NCBI RefSeq assembly: GCF_036226605.1
Contig: NZ_CP109000.1
Span: 124,001 to 188,000, forward strand
Source: Streptomyces sp. NBC_00704
Lineage (GTDB): Bacteria > Actinomycetota > Actinomycetes > Streptomycetales > Streptomycetaceae
Reading direction: 5' to 3'
DNA length: 64,000 bases
Shown here: positions 1 through 8,108 of the stretch, piece after piece
Position numbering within the stretch: position 1 is the stretch's first letter
How the letters are laid out: the number at the start of each line of letters is the position of its first letter
Notes under the pieces: model-generated
The model's database searches: none
What the model saw: only the letters and a program-made list of their open reading frames with translations
What the model was told of the DNA's origin: nothing
Program-made: the position numbers and the translations under genes

Positions 1-475
1 GGGCGCCGCGGAGACGGCCACGCGCCTCGTGGGCCTGCGCGGCGAAGTAGTACTCCCATTCGTGTGCGGTGCGGGCCGTCCAGGCCGGGTGGGCGCCGTC
101 GGTGCCGCGGGCCCGGATGTCGGCGAACGCCGTCGTGCAGGGGTCGGCGCCGGGCGGCGGCGGGGCGCCGTGCGCGATGTCGATCAGCGCCTGGCAGACG
201 CGAGCGGTCCCGGCCGGGTCGCGGCCGAGGGGGCCGTCGAGCTGGTCGTCGAAGACGAAGAAGAACCCCATCGCGTCCGCCAGCAGGTCCAGGGCGGGGC
301 CACGGGCGTGTGGGAAGCCCAGCGCGGCCAGGCGCGGCATGTCCCAGGAGACGTACCAGGCCAGGGACCGGTCGTCAGCTGTCAGGCCGGTGCGGCGCAC
401 CCAGTCCAGGTTGTGCCGGCGGGCGTCTTCGAGGGCCGGGCTGATCTCCGTGGCGGCGGGGAGAGCGAAGTCCAT
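1..475 (-). CDS. Terpene synthase (class I cyclase), N-terminal part, cut by window edge
   Basis: Translating the minus strand from ATG 475 gives at least 158 residues that run off the left edge. The segment [11 protein letters not shown] holds the Asp-rich metal-binding motif (DDxxD type) of class I terpene cyclases. It is preceded by a [15 protein letters not shown] stretch, as in bacterial sesquiterpene cyclases. The family ionises a prenyl diphosphate with Mg2+ in the cytoplasm and cyclises it; the exact product cannot be read from this fragment. The second metal motif (NSE/DTE) would lie outside the window. It is downstream of the short-chain dehydrogenase on the same strand with a 60-bp gap, so the two probably form a small terpenoid operon. 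A GGGAGGA sequence lies about 15 bases upstream of the ATG, rather far for a ribosome site, with an AGGA closer in. Family assignment is good; product is unknown. Confidence 0.8.
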   Translation of the reverse strand, partial: MDFALPAATEISPALEDARRHNLDWVRRTGLTADDRSLAWYVSWDMPRLAALGFPHARGPALDLLADAMGFFFVFDDQLDGPLGRDPAGTARVCQALIDIAHGAPPPPGADPCTTAFADIRARGTDGAHPAWTARTAHEWEYYFAAQAHEARGRLRGA

Positions 476-535
476 GTCCTGTGGCACGGGTCCTCCCGGA
501 GCCGTAGCGGGCGGCTCGGGGCAGGTGTGCGCACG

Positions 536-1585
536 TCATTCGCGGGCGGCCGGGGACGTGAGGTCGAGGACCGGCGGCCCGGCCGCCCCGGCGCCCAGCC
601 GGGCGAGGGAGAAGCCCATGGACTCGCTGACGCTCCCCGGGGTGCGGAACGCTCCGGTGTCGCAGATCCGCGGGAAGGCGTCCCGGACCAGCTCCGGTGC
701 GGGGTCCCCCGTCCACACGACGCCTTCGGTGGCGCCCAGGAAGATCCGGGCCGTGCGCCGGCCGGCCGCGTGGAGGAGCCGGCCGGTGCAGGGGGCGCTC
801 TCGTGGGCGAGCAACGCCACCACTGGGGCGACGTGCCGGGCGGGGAACAGGTCGGTGAGCAGCGCGGTCGTGCGCTCGTCGTCCCGGACCGCCTCCAGGG
901 ACATGCGGGTCGCGGCGACGGGCACGACCGCGTTGACCTTGACGCCGTGTGCGGCGCCTTCCGCCGCCGCGGAGGTGGTCAGCCCCAGCACGGCGCCCTT
1001 GCCCGCGGCGTACGCGCTGAGCCCGGTGTCGCCGAACAGGGCGTCGGAGCACGTGTTGACGATCCGTCCGTACCCGGCGGCGGTCATGTGCGGCCAAACG
1101 GCCCGCAGCATGTGGAGCGTGCCGCCCGCGTGGGTGTCCAGCACCCGTCGGCATTCGTCGTCGGTGAGCTCGTCCAGCGGGCGCAGGATCGAGATGCCCG
1201 CGTTGTTGACCAGGGCGTCCAGCCGCCCCCAGCGCTCCAGCGCGGCGGTCACGAGGGCCCGGGCGCCGGCCGCGGTGGCGACGTCGTGCCCGTCCGCCAG
1301 CGCCTGCCCGCCCGCCGCCCGGATCTCCTCGACGACGGCCCTCGCGGGCGCGGGCGACGCCCCGCGTCCGTCGGTCGCGGTCCCCACGTCGTTGACCAGG
1401 ACCTGCGCGCCGCGCGCCGCGAGGAGCAGCGCGTACGCCCGGCCCAGTCCCCGGCCCCCGCCGGTCACCACGACCACGCGGCCGTCGAACCGGATCTCGC
1501 CACGGCCCTCGTCATGGGCTTCGTCGCCGCTCTCGTCGCGGCCTTCGTCGCAGCCCTCGTCGCGGCTTTCGTCCACCCGGCGCAC
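536..1585 (-). CDS. Short-chain dehydrogenase/reductase (SDR)
   Basis: Classical SDR with the Rossmann cofactor loop TGGGRGLG, the NNAG motif, a catalytic serine in NTCSDAL and YAAGK as the Tyr-Lys pair. It should oxidise or reduce an alcohol/ketone using NAD(P)H in the cytoplasm. After the catalytic core there is a C-terminal extension of about 70 residues, as in longer SDRs of the 17-beta-hydroxysteroid dehydrogenase type. No ATG lies in frame near the domain start. GTG at 1585 (AAGGGG just upstream) or GTG at 1576 gives about 349 or 346 residues. Both include a strange acidic N-terminal tail made of repeated Asp-Glu-x-x units. The stop lies 60 bp before the terpene synthase start, which suggests that it modifies the terpene product. 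The start is uncertain; the family is secure. Confidence 0.8.
   Translation of the reverse strand: MRRVDESRDEGCDEGRDESGDEAHDEGRGEIRFDGRVVVVTGGGRGLGRAYALLLAARGAQVLVNDVGTATDGRGASPAPARAVVEEIRAAGGQALADGHDVATAAGARALVTAALERWGRLDALVNNAGISILRPLDELTDDECRRVLDTHAGGTLHMLRAVWPHMTAAGYGRIVNTCSDALFGDTGLSAYAAGKGAVLGLTTSAAAEGAAHGVKVNAVVPVAATRMSLEAVRDDERTTALLTDLFPARHVAPVVALLAHESAPCTGRLLHAAGRRTARIFLGATEGVVWTGDPAPELVRDAFPRICDTGAFRTPGSVSESMGFSLARLGAGAAGPPVLDLTSPAARE
1508..1575 (-). repeat. Imperfect short tandem repeat coding for Asp-Glu repeats
   Basis: The 5' end of the dehydrogenase gene consists of imperfect repeats of about 12 bases. They code for DES/DEG/DEA units before the Rossmann fold begins. It is a low-complexity acidic tail; if the true start were further downstream it would be untranslated leader. 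Confidence 0.55.
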
Positions 1586-1899
1586 CCACCCCTTCAGACG
1601 GTGTACCGGGACGGCGGCTCTCCCCCGGCGTCCGCCCACCCTGCCCCGGCTGCCCGCCTCGGGGCAGGGAGCGCGCGGACCGAGCGGACGCAACCGTACG
1701 CACCCCACGTGCTTCCGTACGCTGCGTGCGCCCTCCCACGCTCCGGCACACGCCGGAACTCGCTTGTCGGCACGGGCGGCACCGAGGGCTTGCGGATGCT
1801 CCCCACCCGCACGCTCCGGCACCGGGCCCTCCACCGGATCGTTGCGACTGCCGCGAACGGCGCGACTGCGCCGTAGTCGCCGAAGCCGCTCTCCGGTAG

Positions 1900-1919
1900 C
1901 GTACCGACCAGACGGTACG
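1900..1919. promoter_or_regulatory. Palindrome CGTACCG-N6-CGGTACG, candidate TetR-type operator
   Basis: A perfect 7-bp inverted repeat with a six-base centre (ACCAGA) lies in the 465-bp region between the divergent dehydrogenase and the SCO6745-type gene. It sits about 130 bp before the latter. Size, spacing and the taccgacca core resemble operators bound by TetR-family repressors in Streptomyces. No TetR gene is in the neighbourhood, so the regulator would be outside the window. The rest of the gap shows only repeated CCGTACGC words and the 12-bp repeats at 1954-2013. Confidence 0.5.
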
Positions 1920-1925
1920 ACTGGT

Positions 1926-2054
1926 GTGGTCGATGCACCGTCCCGCGCTTCATTGCTCGATGAACTCCTCGGTGAAGTGCTCAGTGAACTGCTCGATGAA
2001 CTGCCCGCTGGAGAACGTCGTTTCATCCGCCACTGGACGGAGAGCCGCTCATGA
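1926..2054 (+). CDS. Possible 42-residue leucine-rich small protein
   Basis: From GTG 1926 a short frame codes for an acidic, leucine-rich helix-like peptide (SLLDELLGEVLSELLDEL), then a basic tail ending WTESRS. Its stop overlaps the ATG of the next gene in the arrangement ATGA, the usual sign of translational coupling. The core is encoded by 12-bp tandem repeats (1954-2013), so the frame may be a by-product of the repeat. No clear ribosome site is seen; the palindrome at 1900-1919 lies just upstream, so a leaderless transcript is conceivable. Function unknown. Confidence 0.3.
   Translation: MVDAPSRASLLDELLGEVLSELLDELPAGERRFIRHWTESRS
1954..2013 (+). repeat. 12-bp tandem repeat, about five copies
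   Basis: Units based on TGCTCGATGAAC begin at 1954, 1966, 1978, 1990 and 2002. The first and fourth are identical and the last is the most diverged. The repeat sits directly upstream of the SCO6745-type gene and codes for L-D-E-L-type units in one frame. Confidence 0.7.
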
Positions 2055-2941
2055 CGCACGGCACGAACCGCGACAGCCTCGCCTTCGCGCGCGAGACCTG
2101 GAGAACCCTCGAGCCCTACCACGGCGCCGTCTACTTCTCGCCCGAAGCCGCCGCCCGGTACGCCGAGTTGGGCGTGGACGCCAGGACGGGTTACTTCGCG
2201 TCACGTTCGGCCGCGCTCGGCGCCGCTTCGGCGGACCTGGTGATCGCCACGTTCTACAACTTCAATCCGCAACTGGTGCGCCGGGCCGTACCCGCGGCAT
2301 GGGAGGCCGCCACGCCGCAGCGGTTCGCCGCCGCCCGGCTCGCCGGGATCGATGCCACGCTCCGCCGCGTCCTCGGCCCGGAGGTCGCCTCACCGGAGAT
2401 GGCCCGCGCGGCGGAACTCGCCCGCGCCGCCGCCGAATCAGCCGTGGGTCACCCGCAGGGGCGCCCCCTCTTCGCCGCGCACGCCGCACTTCCGTGGCCG
2501 ACGGCGCCCCACCTCGTGCTCTGGCACGCGCAGACTCTCCTGCGGGAGTTCCGTGGCGACGGTCACGTGGGGGCGCTCCTGACCGCCGGACTGAGCGGGA
2601 TCGAAGCCCTCGTCACGCATGCCGCCGCGGGCGACGTCGACGCGGGGGTGCTGCGCGACTCGCGGGCATGGTCGCCGCGGCAGTGGGACGAGGCCGTGCG
2701 GCGCCTGCGTGAGGGTGGATGGCTCGACGCCGGCCCGCACTTGGCGCTGTCCGAGGACGGTGCGCGGCGCAGGGCGGAGATCGAGCACACCACCGACCGG
2801 CTGGCCGCCCTCCCCTACCTCACGCTCGGTCCTGCGGCCTGCGCCGAACTGTGCTCGCTGGCACGGCCGTTCAGCCTTGCCGTGGCCAAGGAGCTCCTGC
2901 CCTGGGCAGTCGCCCGCCTGGGCGGCGCGGCGAGCGATTGA
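2051..2941 (+). CDS. SCO6745-type helix-turn-helix family protein
   Basis: 296 residues, soluble, rich in alanine. The sequence has the pattern of the actinobacterial family annotated as SCO6745 or SalK-like: an N-terminal segment with WRTLEPYHGAVYFSPEA, a central region with AHAALPWPTAPHLVLWHAQTLLREFRGDGHVGAL, and a C-terminal winged-helix-like half that includes RQWDEAVRRLREGGWL. The biochemical role of the family is not settled; DNA binding or small-molecule sensing are guesses. The ATG overlaps the stop of a possible 42-residue frame. Expression may be controlled from the palindrome at 1900-1919. A stack of strong hairpins follows the stop codon. Confidence 0.75.
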   Translation: MTHGTNRDSLAFARETWRTLEPYHGAVYFSPEAAARYAELGVDARTGYFASRSAALGAASADLVIATFYNFNPQLVRRAVPAAWEAATPQRFAAARLAGIDATLRRVLGPEVASPEMARAAELARAAAESAVGHPQGRPLFAAHAALPWPTAPHLVLWHAQTLLREFRGDGHVGALLTAGLSGIEALVTHAAAGDVDAGVLRDSRAWSPRQWDEAVRRLREGGWLDAGPHLALSEDGARRRAEIEHTTDRLAALPYLTLGPAACAELCSLARPFSLAVAKELLPWAVARLGGAASD

Positions 2942-2997
2942 GGACGGCTCCGCGATCCGGCCGGGCGAGCGCCCGGAGGCGGATCTCGGAGCCGTCC
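2942..2997. terminator. Branched hairpin after the SCO6745-type gene
   Basis: GGACGGCTCCG (2942-2952) pairs perfectly with CGGAGCCGTCC (2987-2997). Inside the loop, CCGGGC-GAGC-GCCCGG (2961-2976) forms a second hairpin. It begins one base after the stop codon. There is no T-run, as usual for Streptomyces terminators. Confidence 0.7.
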
Positions 2998-3078
2998 GTC
3001 CTTCGGGGACGGGCAGCGGTCGTCGATCCGACCGCCGGGAGCCGGGAGCCGTTGGCCGAGAGCCGCCGCGAAGCGTGC

Positions 3079-3102
3079 GGCCGGCCGGATCCCCGGCCGG
3101 CC
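3079..3102. terminator. 10-bp perfect hairpin in convergent spacer
   Basis: GGCCGGCCGG, loop ATCC, then CCGGCCGGCC. It lies between the converging SCO6745-type gene and the secreted-protein gene and could stop transcription from both sides. Confidence 0.6.
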
Positions 3103-3121
3103 ACACGCCTGCGCCGCCGTG

Positions 3122-3156
3122 GACCGCCGCGACCGTCCGAAGACGGCGCGGCGGTC
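3122..3156. terminator. Long hairpin with CGAA tetraloop
   Basis: GACCGCCGC (3122-3130) pairs with GCGGCGGTC (3148-3156). Inside it CCGTC pairs with GACGG around a CGAA tetraloop. It lies 45 bp past the stop of the minus-strand secreted-protein gene and is the likely terminator of that gene. Confidence 0.65.
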
Positions 3157-3201
3157 AGAGGTCCGGCCTGCCTGGACCGTCGCCTCCGAACCGCGGTCGG
3201 C

Positions 3202-3819
3202 TCAGCCCGCCCAGCGGGGGTCGAGGGCGATGGCCTGGAGGCGGTTGAGCGTGAGCGGCGGCTGCGGACGCGTCACCGGACCGCTTTCCGCGTAGGAGTT
3301 CACCTCCTGGACGATGACCCGGCGGCCGTCGGGGTGGAGGGTGTCGACCAGCCACACCACGGCGGAACCGCCCTTCTCCGATGCCCGCTTGGCCCGCTTC
3401 ACCTGCGTGCCGTCGGCCAGGGTCAGGGCCTGGCACTCGATGTACTGGCCGGTGTCACAGCCCATCCGTCCTTCGAGGACGTCGCCCATGTCCTCCTGGG
3501 CGTTCACCCCGATCAGGCTCTTGCCGCGGCCGTCGTCCCAGACCAGCGCGCCGTAGCCTTCCTGGCTCTGCTGGTCGGAGATCTTCGCGCCCTTGGGCAG
3601 CAGGGACTTCAGCACCCGGATCATCTGCCGGCCCGACAGCGACGCGTCCGAGTCCGAGAACGCGGTGGACGGGGAAGAGACGCGGGCCTCGGCGCCGACG
3701 GTCTTCGGTGCGGCGGCCGAGGCCTGAGCCGCCGCGCCCAGTCCGAGGGCCAGGACGAGACCGGCGGCGACGGCCAGGCGGCGGCCCGGACGACGGCGTG
3801 CGGGAGTGCTGCTGTTCAT
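3202..3819 (-). CDS. Secreted protein of unknown function
   Basis: 205 residues. The start ATG at 3819 has AAGGAAG upstream. The N-terminus (TPARRRPGRRLAVAAGLVLALGL, then AQASAAAP) is a signal peptide with an arginine-rich front and an AxA cleavage site, so the protein is exported. The mature part has two cysteines close together (GCDTGQYIEC) that could form a disulfide, and a mixed alpha/beta composition. No catalytic motif is recognised. It looks like one of the lineage-specific exported proteins of Streptomyces. A longer frame continues upstream of this ATG, but the signal peptide and ribosome site fix the start here. It is transcribed towards the hairpin at 3122-3156. Confidence 0.7.
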   Translation of the reverse strand: MNSSTPARRRPGRRLAVAAGLVLALGLGAAAQASAAAPKTVGAEARVSSPSTAFSDSDASLSGRQMIRVLKSLLPKGAKISDQQSQEGYGALVWDDGRGKSLIGVNAQEDMGDVLEGRMGCDTGQYIECQALTLADGTQVKRAKRASEKGGSAVVWLVDTLHPDGRRVIVQEVNSYAESGPVTRPQPPLTLNRLQAIALDPRWAG

Positions 3820-4168
3820 GTGGTGACTTCCTTGTCTGAAGACGAACTCGGGTGAACCCTGCGCCGCGGGACGGAGCGTGGTGCGAGGCGCCGGACACGG
3901 CCCTATGGCGGCGTTGTCCCGGTGAACCGGCGCAGGGTTTGCTCCGCCCCGCCGGCCCGGCGGTCGTGCCGACTGGACCGGTGCGACATCCACAGACTCC
4001 AGGACCGCGGCGCCCCCGGCCACAGTTGCCGCCGAGGCCGGGACGGCGGGATCATCCCACCCCTGTTGACCTGCGGAAACGGATGTCCCTGGGATGCCGT
4101 CCCGGGACGCGTGGACCGCCGGCGCCGCATCTCCCGGCCGCCGGACGCGGCCCACGTCACGTCACGCG
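3820..4168. other. Intergenic region, 349 bp, no gene seen
   Basis: Lies upstream of the secreted-protein gene and should hold its promoter. A short symmetrical word GGGATcATCCC is at 4048-4058. Open frames here have no ribosome site or family resemblance. No clear -35/-10 pair was recognised. Confidence 0.5.
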
Positions 4169-5689
4169 TCAGTCGTCCGTCCCCGCGTCGTCGGCCGTGG
4201 TCATGGAGACCCAGCCGCCGGGTCTGCGATACGCGTAGTGAGGCAGGCCCTTGATGGTGGTGGTGCGAAACGGGCGACCGTGGTCGTCGATGCGCACCGT
4301 GCCGCTGCGGCCCTGCGAGGACCAGTCGAGTTCGAGGTACCAGTCGCACGTGCACGACTCGGCGTCCGCGAGGACCAGCAGAACTTCCGGCTCCTGCAAG
4401 GAGACGCGGTAGGGGAAGTCGACCGCGAAGCTCGGTGAGTCCGGGCGGCCCGCGGGCATGGCACGGGGCAGAGGGCTGTGCGCGTCGAGGTCGACGGAGA
4501 AGTAGCGGGGCTGAAGGGTGGCGCCGCAGCCGTCGGCCGTGGAATAGGCGGCGGTTCCGGGCCGGCCGGCGGGGACGGTCCGCTCGACCACGCGCACCCG
4601 CAGCGCCTCCAGGACGACCGCGGCGGAGCCGCGTCCCTGCACCGTGATCCGCACATTGGTGTCACGCCCGTGCACGGCGCCCTGGGAGGCGGCCCACGGC
4701 CCGGCGTCCGCCGGGTGCGGCGGCGGCGGAACCTGCTGCGGCGGCTTGGCGATCACGTAGTCGTGGTCGCACTCGAGTTCACCCCAGATGTGGGAGTCGG
4801 CGGTCCAGGTGAGCGGGGGCGACGGCGCGGTCGCCCCGGCGCGCTTCCCCTTCCCCTGCACGCCGTCGGCGTCGTGGGTGACCGGCGCGGAGGGTTCCGG
4901 CGCGGTGAGGCGGGCGGACGGCGGCGGGACCGGACCGGCGGTCGCCGGGCCCTCCGGCCGGCCGCCACCGCTCTCCTCCCCCCGGCCGCCGCCGCTCCGC
5001 GTGAGCGGCGCCGAGGTCTCCGGCAGGGCGACGCGGGCGGAAGCGGACGGCTCGGCGCCGTCGGAAGCGGGGGCGGCGGCGGACGCCGTGAGGCAGCCGA
5101 GGGCGACGGCGAGCGACAACGCCAGTGCCATGGCTCGCCCGGGCCGTCGCCGACGGCGTCCGAAGCGCGGGCCCGGACCGCCCGGCGAGGCCGGCTCCGG
5201 GCACGGACCGCCGGGCGAGGCCGGCTCCGGGCACGGACCGCCGGGCGAGGCCGGCTCCAGGCACGGAGTGGACGGCGGTCTCGCCGTGGTCACGGGGCTT
5301 CTGCCCGGTTCGCGTACCTCGTCCGCCGGAGCGCTCCGAATCGAGGATGCCACCGCGGTCGCGGAGCGCGGGTCGCCTCCGGGCGCCGGTGTCCGCCGGG
5401 CGCCGGACGGTCGTGAACGCTGCCGTGCGGCGGTCGCGAGGATCCACCGGCGGTGCAGCTCGGCGCGTTCGCCGGGGGTGGCCCGGCAGAGCACGGCGAA
5501 CCGGCCGATCCCGGTGAAGTCCGGGGGGACCGCCTCCCCGGTGCAGTAGCGGTGCAACGTCGAGGCAGTGATGCCCAGACTGCGCGCCAGCACCGCATAG
5601 CTGCGGTTCGTGCGCTTCTTCAGACGCGTCAGCAGGAGCGCGAACTCCACTACGTCGTCCTGGTGTTCATCCATGTGGTCCGTACTCAC
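4169..5689 (-). CDS. Membrane-anchored XRE-type helix-turn-helix protein
   Basis: 506 residues from GTG 5689 (an in-frame ATG at 5674 is an alternative). Residues about 12-70 form an XRE-like helix-turn-helix (SYAVLARSLGITASTLHRYCTG). A proline-rich linker with tandem EPASPGGPCP repeats follows, then a basic patch and one hydrophobic segment (MALALSLAVALGCLTASAAA). The rest is a large extracytoplasmic part with several cysteines. The layout (cytoplasmic DNA-binding head, one membrane span, outside domain) suggests a one-component sensor that couples an envelope signal to transcription. The signal and targets are unknown. A 14-bp perfect palindrome lies 44 bp upstream and may be its own operator. 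Confidence 0.7.
   Translation of the reverse strand: MSTDHMDEHQDDVVEFALLLTRLKKRTNRSYAVLARSLGITASTLHRYCTGEAVPPDFTGIGRFAVLCRATPGERAELHRRWILATAARQRSRPSGARRTPAPGGDPRSATAVASSIRSAPADEVREPGRSPVTTARPPSTPCLEPASPGGPCPEPASPGGPCPEPASPGGPGPRFGRRRRRPGRAMALALSLAVALGCLTASAAAPASDGAEPSASARVALPETSAPLTRSGGGRGEESGGGRPEGPATAGPVPPPSARLTAPEPSAPVTHDADGVQGKGKRAGATAPSPPLTWTADSHIWGELECDHDYVIAKPPQQVPPPPHPADAGPWAASQGAVHGRDTNVRITVQGRGSAAVVLEALRVRVVERTVPAGRPGTAAYSTADGCGATLQPRYFSVDLDAHSPLPRAMPAGRPDSPSFAVDFPYRVSLQEPEVLLVLADAESCTCDWYLELDWSSQGRSGTVRIDDHGRPFRTTTIKGLPHYAYRRPGGWVSMTTADDAGTDD
5175..5264 (-). repeat. Three tandem 30-bp repeats inside the XRE regulator
   Basis: Nearly identical units at 5175-5204, 5205-5234 and 5235-5264 code for the ten-residue repeat EPASPGGPCP in the linker before the membrane span. 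Copy number could vary between strains by slippage. Confidence 0.85.
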
Positions 5690-5732
5690 ATCCGTCCATC
5701 GGCCGCTGCGGCCCCGTCTGCATCCGCCATGT

Positions 5733-5746
5733 CATGTCATGACATG
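5733..5746. promoter_or_regulatory. 14-bp perfect palindrome CATGTCATGACATG
   Basis: Perfect inverted repeat upstream of the XRE-regulator start, surrounded by further CATG words (CCATG to the left, CCATGG to the right). It is a candidate operator for the neighbouring regulator. Confidence 0.45.
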
Positions 5747-5906
5747 CCATGGCGGTGGCGCGGCGCGGCATGGCATGGCGACACGAGGTCCGGGGCGCTC
5801 CCCTACCTGCACGCCGATGTGGGTCGGGCGGTTCCTGACGTGTCAGGCGTGAGGTGTCGGCCGTCCGGCGGAGCGCGGGTGGATTCGAAACGCCATGGAT
5901 CCGGAC

Positions 5907-5952
5907 GCGCCGGAGCGGGCCGTGCCGTCGGTGGCACGGCCCGCTCCGGCGC
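5907..5952. terminator. snpA terminator, 20-bp perfect stem
   Basis: GCGCCGGAGCGGGCCGTGCC (5907-5926) pairs without mismatch with 5933-5952 around a six-base loop. It lies 30 bp past the snapalysin stop codon. Long GC hairpins without a T-tract are the normal form in Streptomyces. Confidence 0.85.
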
Positions 5953-5981
5953 GGGACGGGAGTCCTCGGGTGCTCAGCCCG

Positions 5982-6680
5982 TCAGCGGACCTTGTTCAGC
6001 TTGTCGAGGGCCTTGGCGAGACCGTTGGCCCACAGCTGGTTCACGCGCGCCCGCTCGGTCGAGTTGGGGTAGCGGTTCGTGCAGGACGTTCCGGGGCCGC
6101 CGCCGGACATCAGCTCGCTGCAGGGACCGCTGTAGTGGTCGGGCAGTCCCAGCACGTGGCCGGTCTCGTGCGCCGCGACGCGGACGGAGTCGTACTGCCG
6201 GTTCTGGGCGTAGTCGAGGAAGATGTAGCCGCGGCCGTGCCCGTTGGTCGAGGCGTACGATCCGCGGGAGTCGTTGCCCTCGTAGTAGGAGAAGTCCGCG
6301 CCGCCCGTGGTGGACTGCAGCTTCACGTTGCTCACGGAGCTGTTCCAGACCGAGGCGGCGCTCGATATCTGGGAGCGGAAGGACGGGGCCTGGGAGGCGT
6401 TGTAGTACACGGTCACCGACCGCAGGCCGGGGTCGGCCGCCTGCTTCTTCGCGACCGAGGCGAGCACGGCCTCGAAGAACGCCTTGTTGTCGGCCGCCTC
6501 CCGCGCCGAACCGGTGTAGCCGGCACCGATGGCGGAGGAGGAGACGGAGGCGGCGGGGGCGGTGGTGTGGGCGCTCGCCGGAACCGCGCTGCCGAGCGCC
6601 GCGAACGTCACGCCCAGGCCGATGGCCAGCAGCCTTCTGGACGTCTTCGCGGTCTTCGGGGACGCAGGGGTGGACGTCAT
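5982..6680 (-). CDS. snpA: Snapalysin, secreted M7 zinc metalloprotease
   Basis: 232 residues from ATG 6680 with AGGAG upstream. The N-terminus carries a signal peptide ([18 protein letters not shown], ending PASA), and a propeptide follows. The zinc site [11 protein letters not shown] starts at residue 171: two His and the Asp bind zinc and the Glu is the general base, which is the exact signature of peptidase family M7. The following [18 protein letters not shown] with the methionine turn is also typical. The enzyme is exported and degrades milk-type proteins. It is divergent from a LysR-type gene, as known for snpA and its activator in Streptomyces, and ends in a very strong hairpin. Length fits the family. 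Confidence 0.93.
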   Translation of the reverse strand: MTSTPASPKTAKTSRRLLAIGLGVTFAALGSAVPASAHTTAPAASVSSSAIGAGYTGSAREAADNKAFFEAVLASVAKKQAADPGLRSVTVYYNASQAPSFRSQISSAASVWNSSVSNVKLQSTTGGADFSYYEGNDSRGSYASTNGHGRGYIFLDYAQNRQYDSVRVAAHETGHVLGLPDHYSGPCSELMSGGGPGTSCTNRYPNSTERARVNQLWANGLAKALDKLNKVR

Positions 6681-6773
6681 GTGGGGGGCTCCTACTCGTT
6701 CGTGTGGGGTGGTGAACGGTGGGTCGACCCGAGTGTGGGACAGTGACGCGGCCCGGCGGATGATGGCAACAGG

Positions 6774-6792
6774 CGATAGCCCACGGCTATCG
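6774..6792. promoter_or_regulatory. Palindromic T-N11-A LysR operator between snpA and its activator
   Basis: CGATAGC-CCACG-GCTATCG is a perfect 7-bp inverted repeat containing ATAG-N7-CTAT, the T-N11-A form bound by LysR-type regulators. It is placed 72 bp before the LysR-type start and 94 bp before snpA. A further GCTATC word lies at about 6834. The whole divergent promoter region is 6681-6863. Confidence 0.75.
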
Positions 6793-6863
6793 GGCAACTC
6801 GTGTTGTTTCATTCGCGTTTGAACATCTGGCGCGCTATCAGGCCAAGCCCTTACGCTCCGCGC

Positions 6864-7838
6864 ATGGAGCTCGAGGTGAGGCACCTCCGTGTGCTGTGCG
6901 CCATCGCCGACACCGGCAGCCTGCACAAGGCTGCTCGTGAACTGGGCATGAGCCAGCCCTCGTTGAGCACGCAGCTGCGCCGCATCGAGCAACTGCTGGA
7001 CTGCCGGCTCTTCATCCGCGACGGCACCGGCAGCCGCCCCACACCCCTGGGCCACGTCGTGGTGAGCCGTGCCCGCCCCCTCGTCGCCGAACTCGCCGCG
7101 ATCGTGACCCAGACCCGGGCCGCGGCCGCCCGCGCGGCCGGCGGTCCACGGCTGCGCATCGGCGCCACGGCCAGCCGGGCGGTCCCCGGCTGGCTGAGAC
7201 GGCTGCGCGCCCGCATGCCCTCGGTCGAACCCAGCCTGCAGATGGCCGCATCCGCGAACGCCCTGCTGCGCCAGGTGGCCGAAGGCAGACTCGACCTGGC
7301 GTTCGTGCACGAGGTCGAGGGCAGCCCGCTGTCCGTGCCCAGCGGGCTGTGCGTGCGGATCCTCATGCAGCGCGAGCCGCAGTTCGTGACCATGGCCGCC
7401 GACCACCCCGCGGCCGCACGCCGCGAGGTGCGGCTCGCGGATCTCGCGCAGGACCGCTGGATGGTGGACGCCACCGTCGACGGCGAATGGGACGGGGTGT
7501 ACCGGGTGCTGCGTGCCGCCGGCATCGAGCCGGACGTGCTGCACGGCGACTACCTCACCGCCTACTTCCAGGCCGCCATCGGCGAGGTCGTCACCGTCAG
7601 CCAGCCGACGGCGCTCCCGCCCCGGTCCGACCTCGTCATCCGGCCCCTGCACGGTGACCCGATCGGGGTGCGGCTGCTCCTGGTGGCCCGGACGGCCGAC
7701 GAACTCGACACCGGGTTCCCGTCGTTGGAGTGGGCCTACTGGGAGGCGGCCCGGCAGGCGCCCGTCTACCAGGAGTGGCTGACGCGCAGAGCCGCCGGCC
7801 GTCCCGCCCACGCCCTGCGCACCGTGGGCGCCCGCTGA
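6864..7838 (+). CDS. LysR-type activator of snapalysin
   Basis: 324 residues from ATG 6864. Residues 1-60 form the LysR winged helix-turn-helix ([38 protein letters not shown]), followed by a two-lobed effector domain with no unusual feature. It is divergent from snpA with a 183-bp shared promoter region that contains a perfect T-N11-A palindrome. It is therefore very likely the activator of the protease gene, called snpR or mprR in other Streptomyces. The activating ligand is unknown. An in-frame codon upstream would lengthen the protein by 21 residues, but homology to LysR proteins begins at MELEVRHL. Confidence 0.88.
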   Translation: MELEVRHLRVLCAIADTGSLHKAARELGMSQPSLSTQLRRIEQLLDCRLFIRDGTGSRPTPLGHVVVSRARPLVAELAAIVTQTRAAAARAAGGPRLRIGATASRAVPGWLRRLRARMPSVEPSLQMAASANALLRQVAEGRLDLAFVHEVEGSPLSVPSGLCVRILMQREPQFVTMAADHPAAARREVRLADLAQDRWMVDATVDGEWDGVYRVLRAAGIEPDVLHGDYLTAYFQAAIGEVVTVSQPTALPPRSDLVIRPLHGDPIGVRLLLVARTADELDTGFPSLEWAYWEAARQAPVYQEWLTRRAAGRPAHALRTVGAR

Positions 7839-7911
7839 GGAACCCGCGTGGAGCCCGCGGCGCCGGGCACACCGGTCGCACGGGTCGCGCCGTGCACACC
7901 GATCACGCCGG

Positions 7912-7974
<63 letters not shown>

Positions 7975-8081
7975 GTACACCGAGCACGTCGAAGGCCGCA
8001 GCGCGCTGGTCCGGGTCGCCCGTCCCGCGCCCGGCGGCCGCTCCTACGGCGGCTGCCGTCCCCACGATCCGGTCGGCTGAG

Positions 8082-8108
8082 CCGATCGACCCGATCGACC
8101 CGATCGAC
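8082..8108. repeat. 9-bp tandem repeat CCGATCGAC, three copies
   Basis: Three exact copies at 8082, 8091 and 8100, upstream of the LacI-family gene. No role is apparent. Confidence 0.8.

Noticed and set aside
4028..4078. Riboswitch or structured leader before the secreted protein
   Set aside because: Only a short symmetrical word was visible; no known riboswitch core was recognised.
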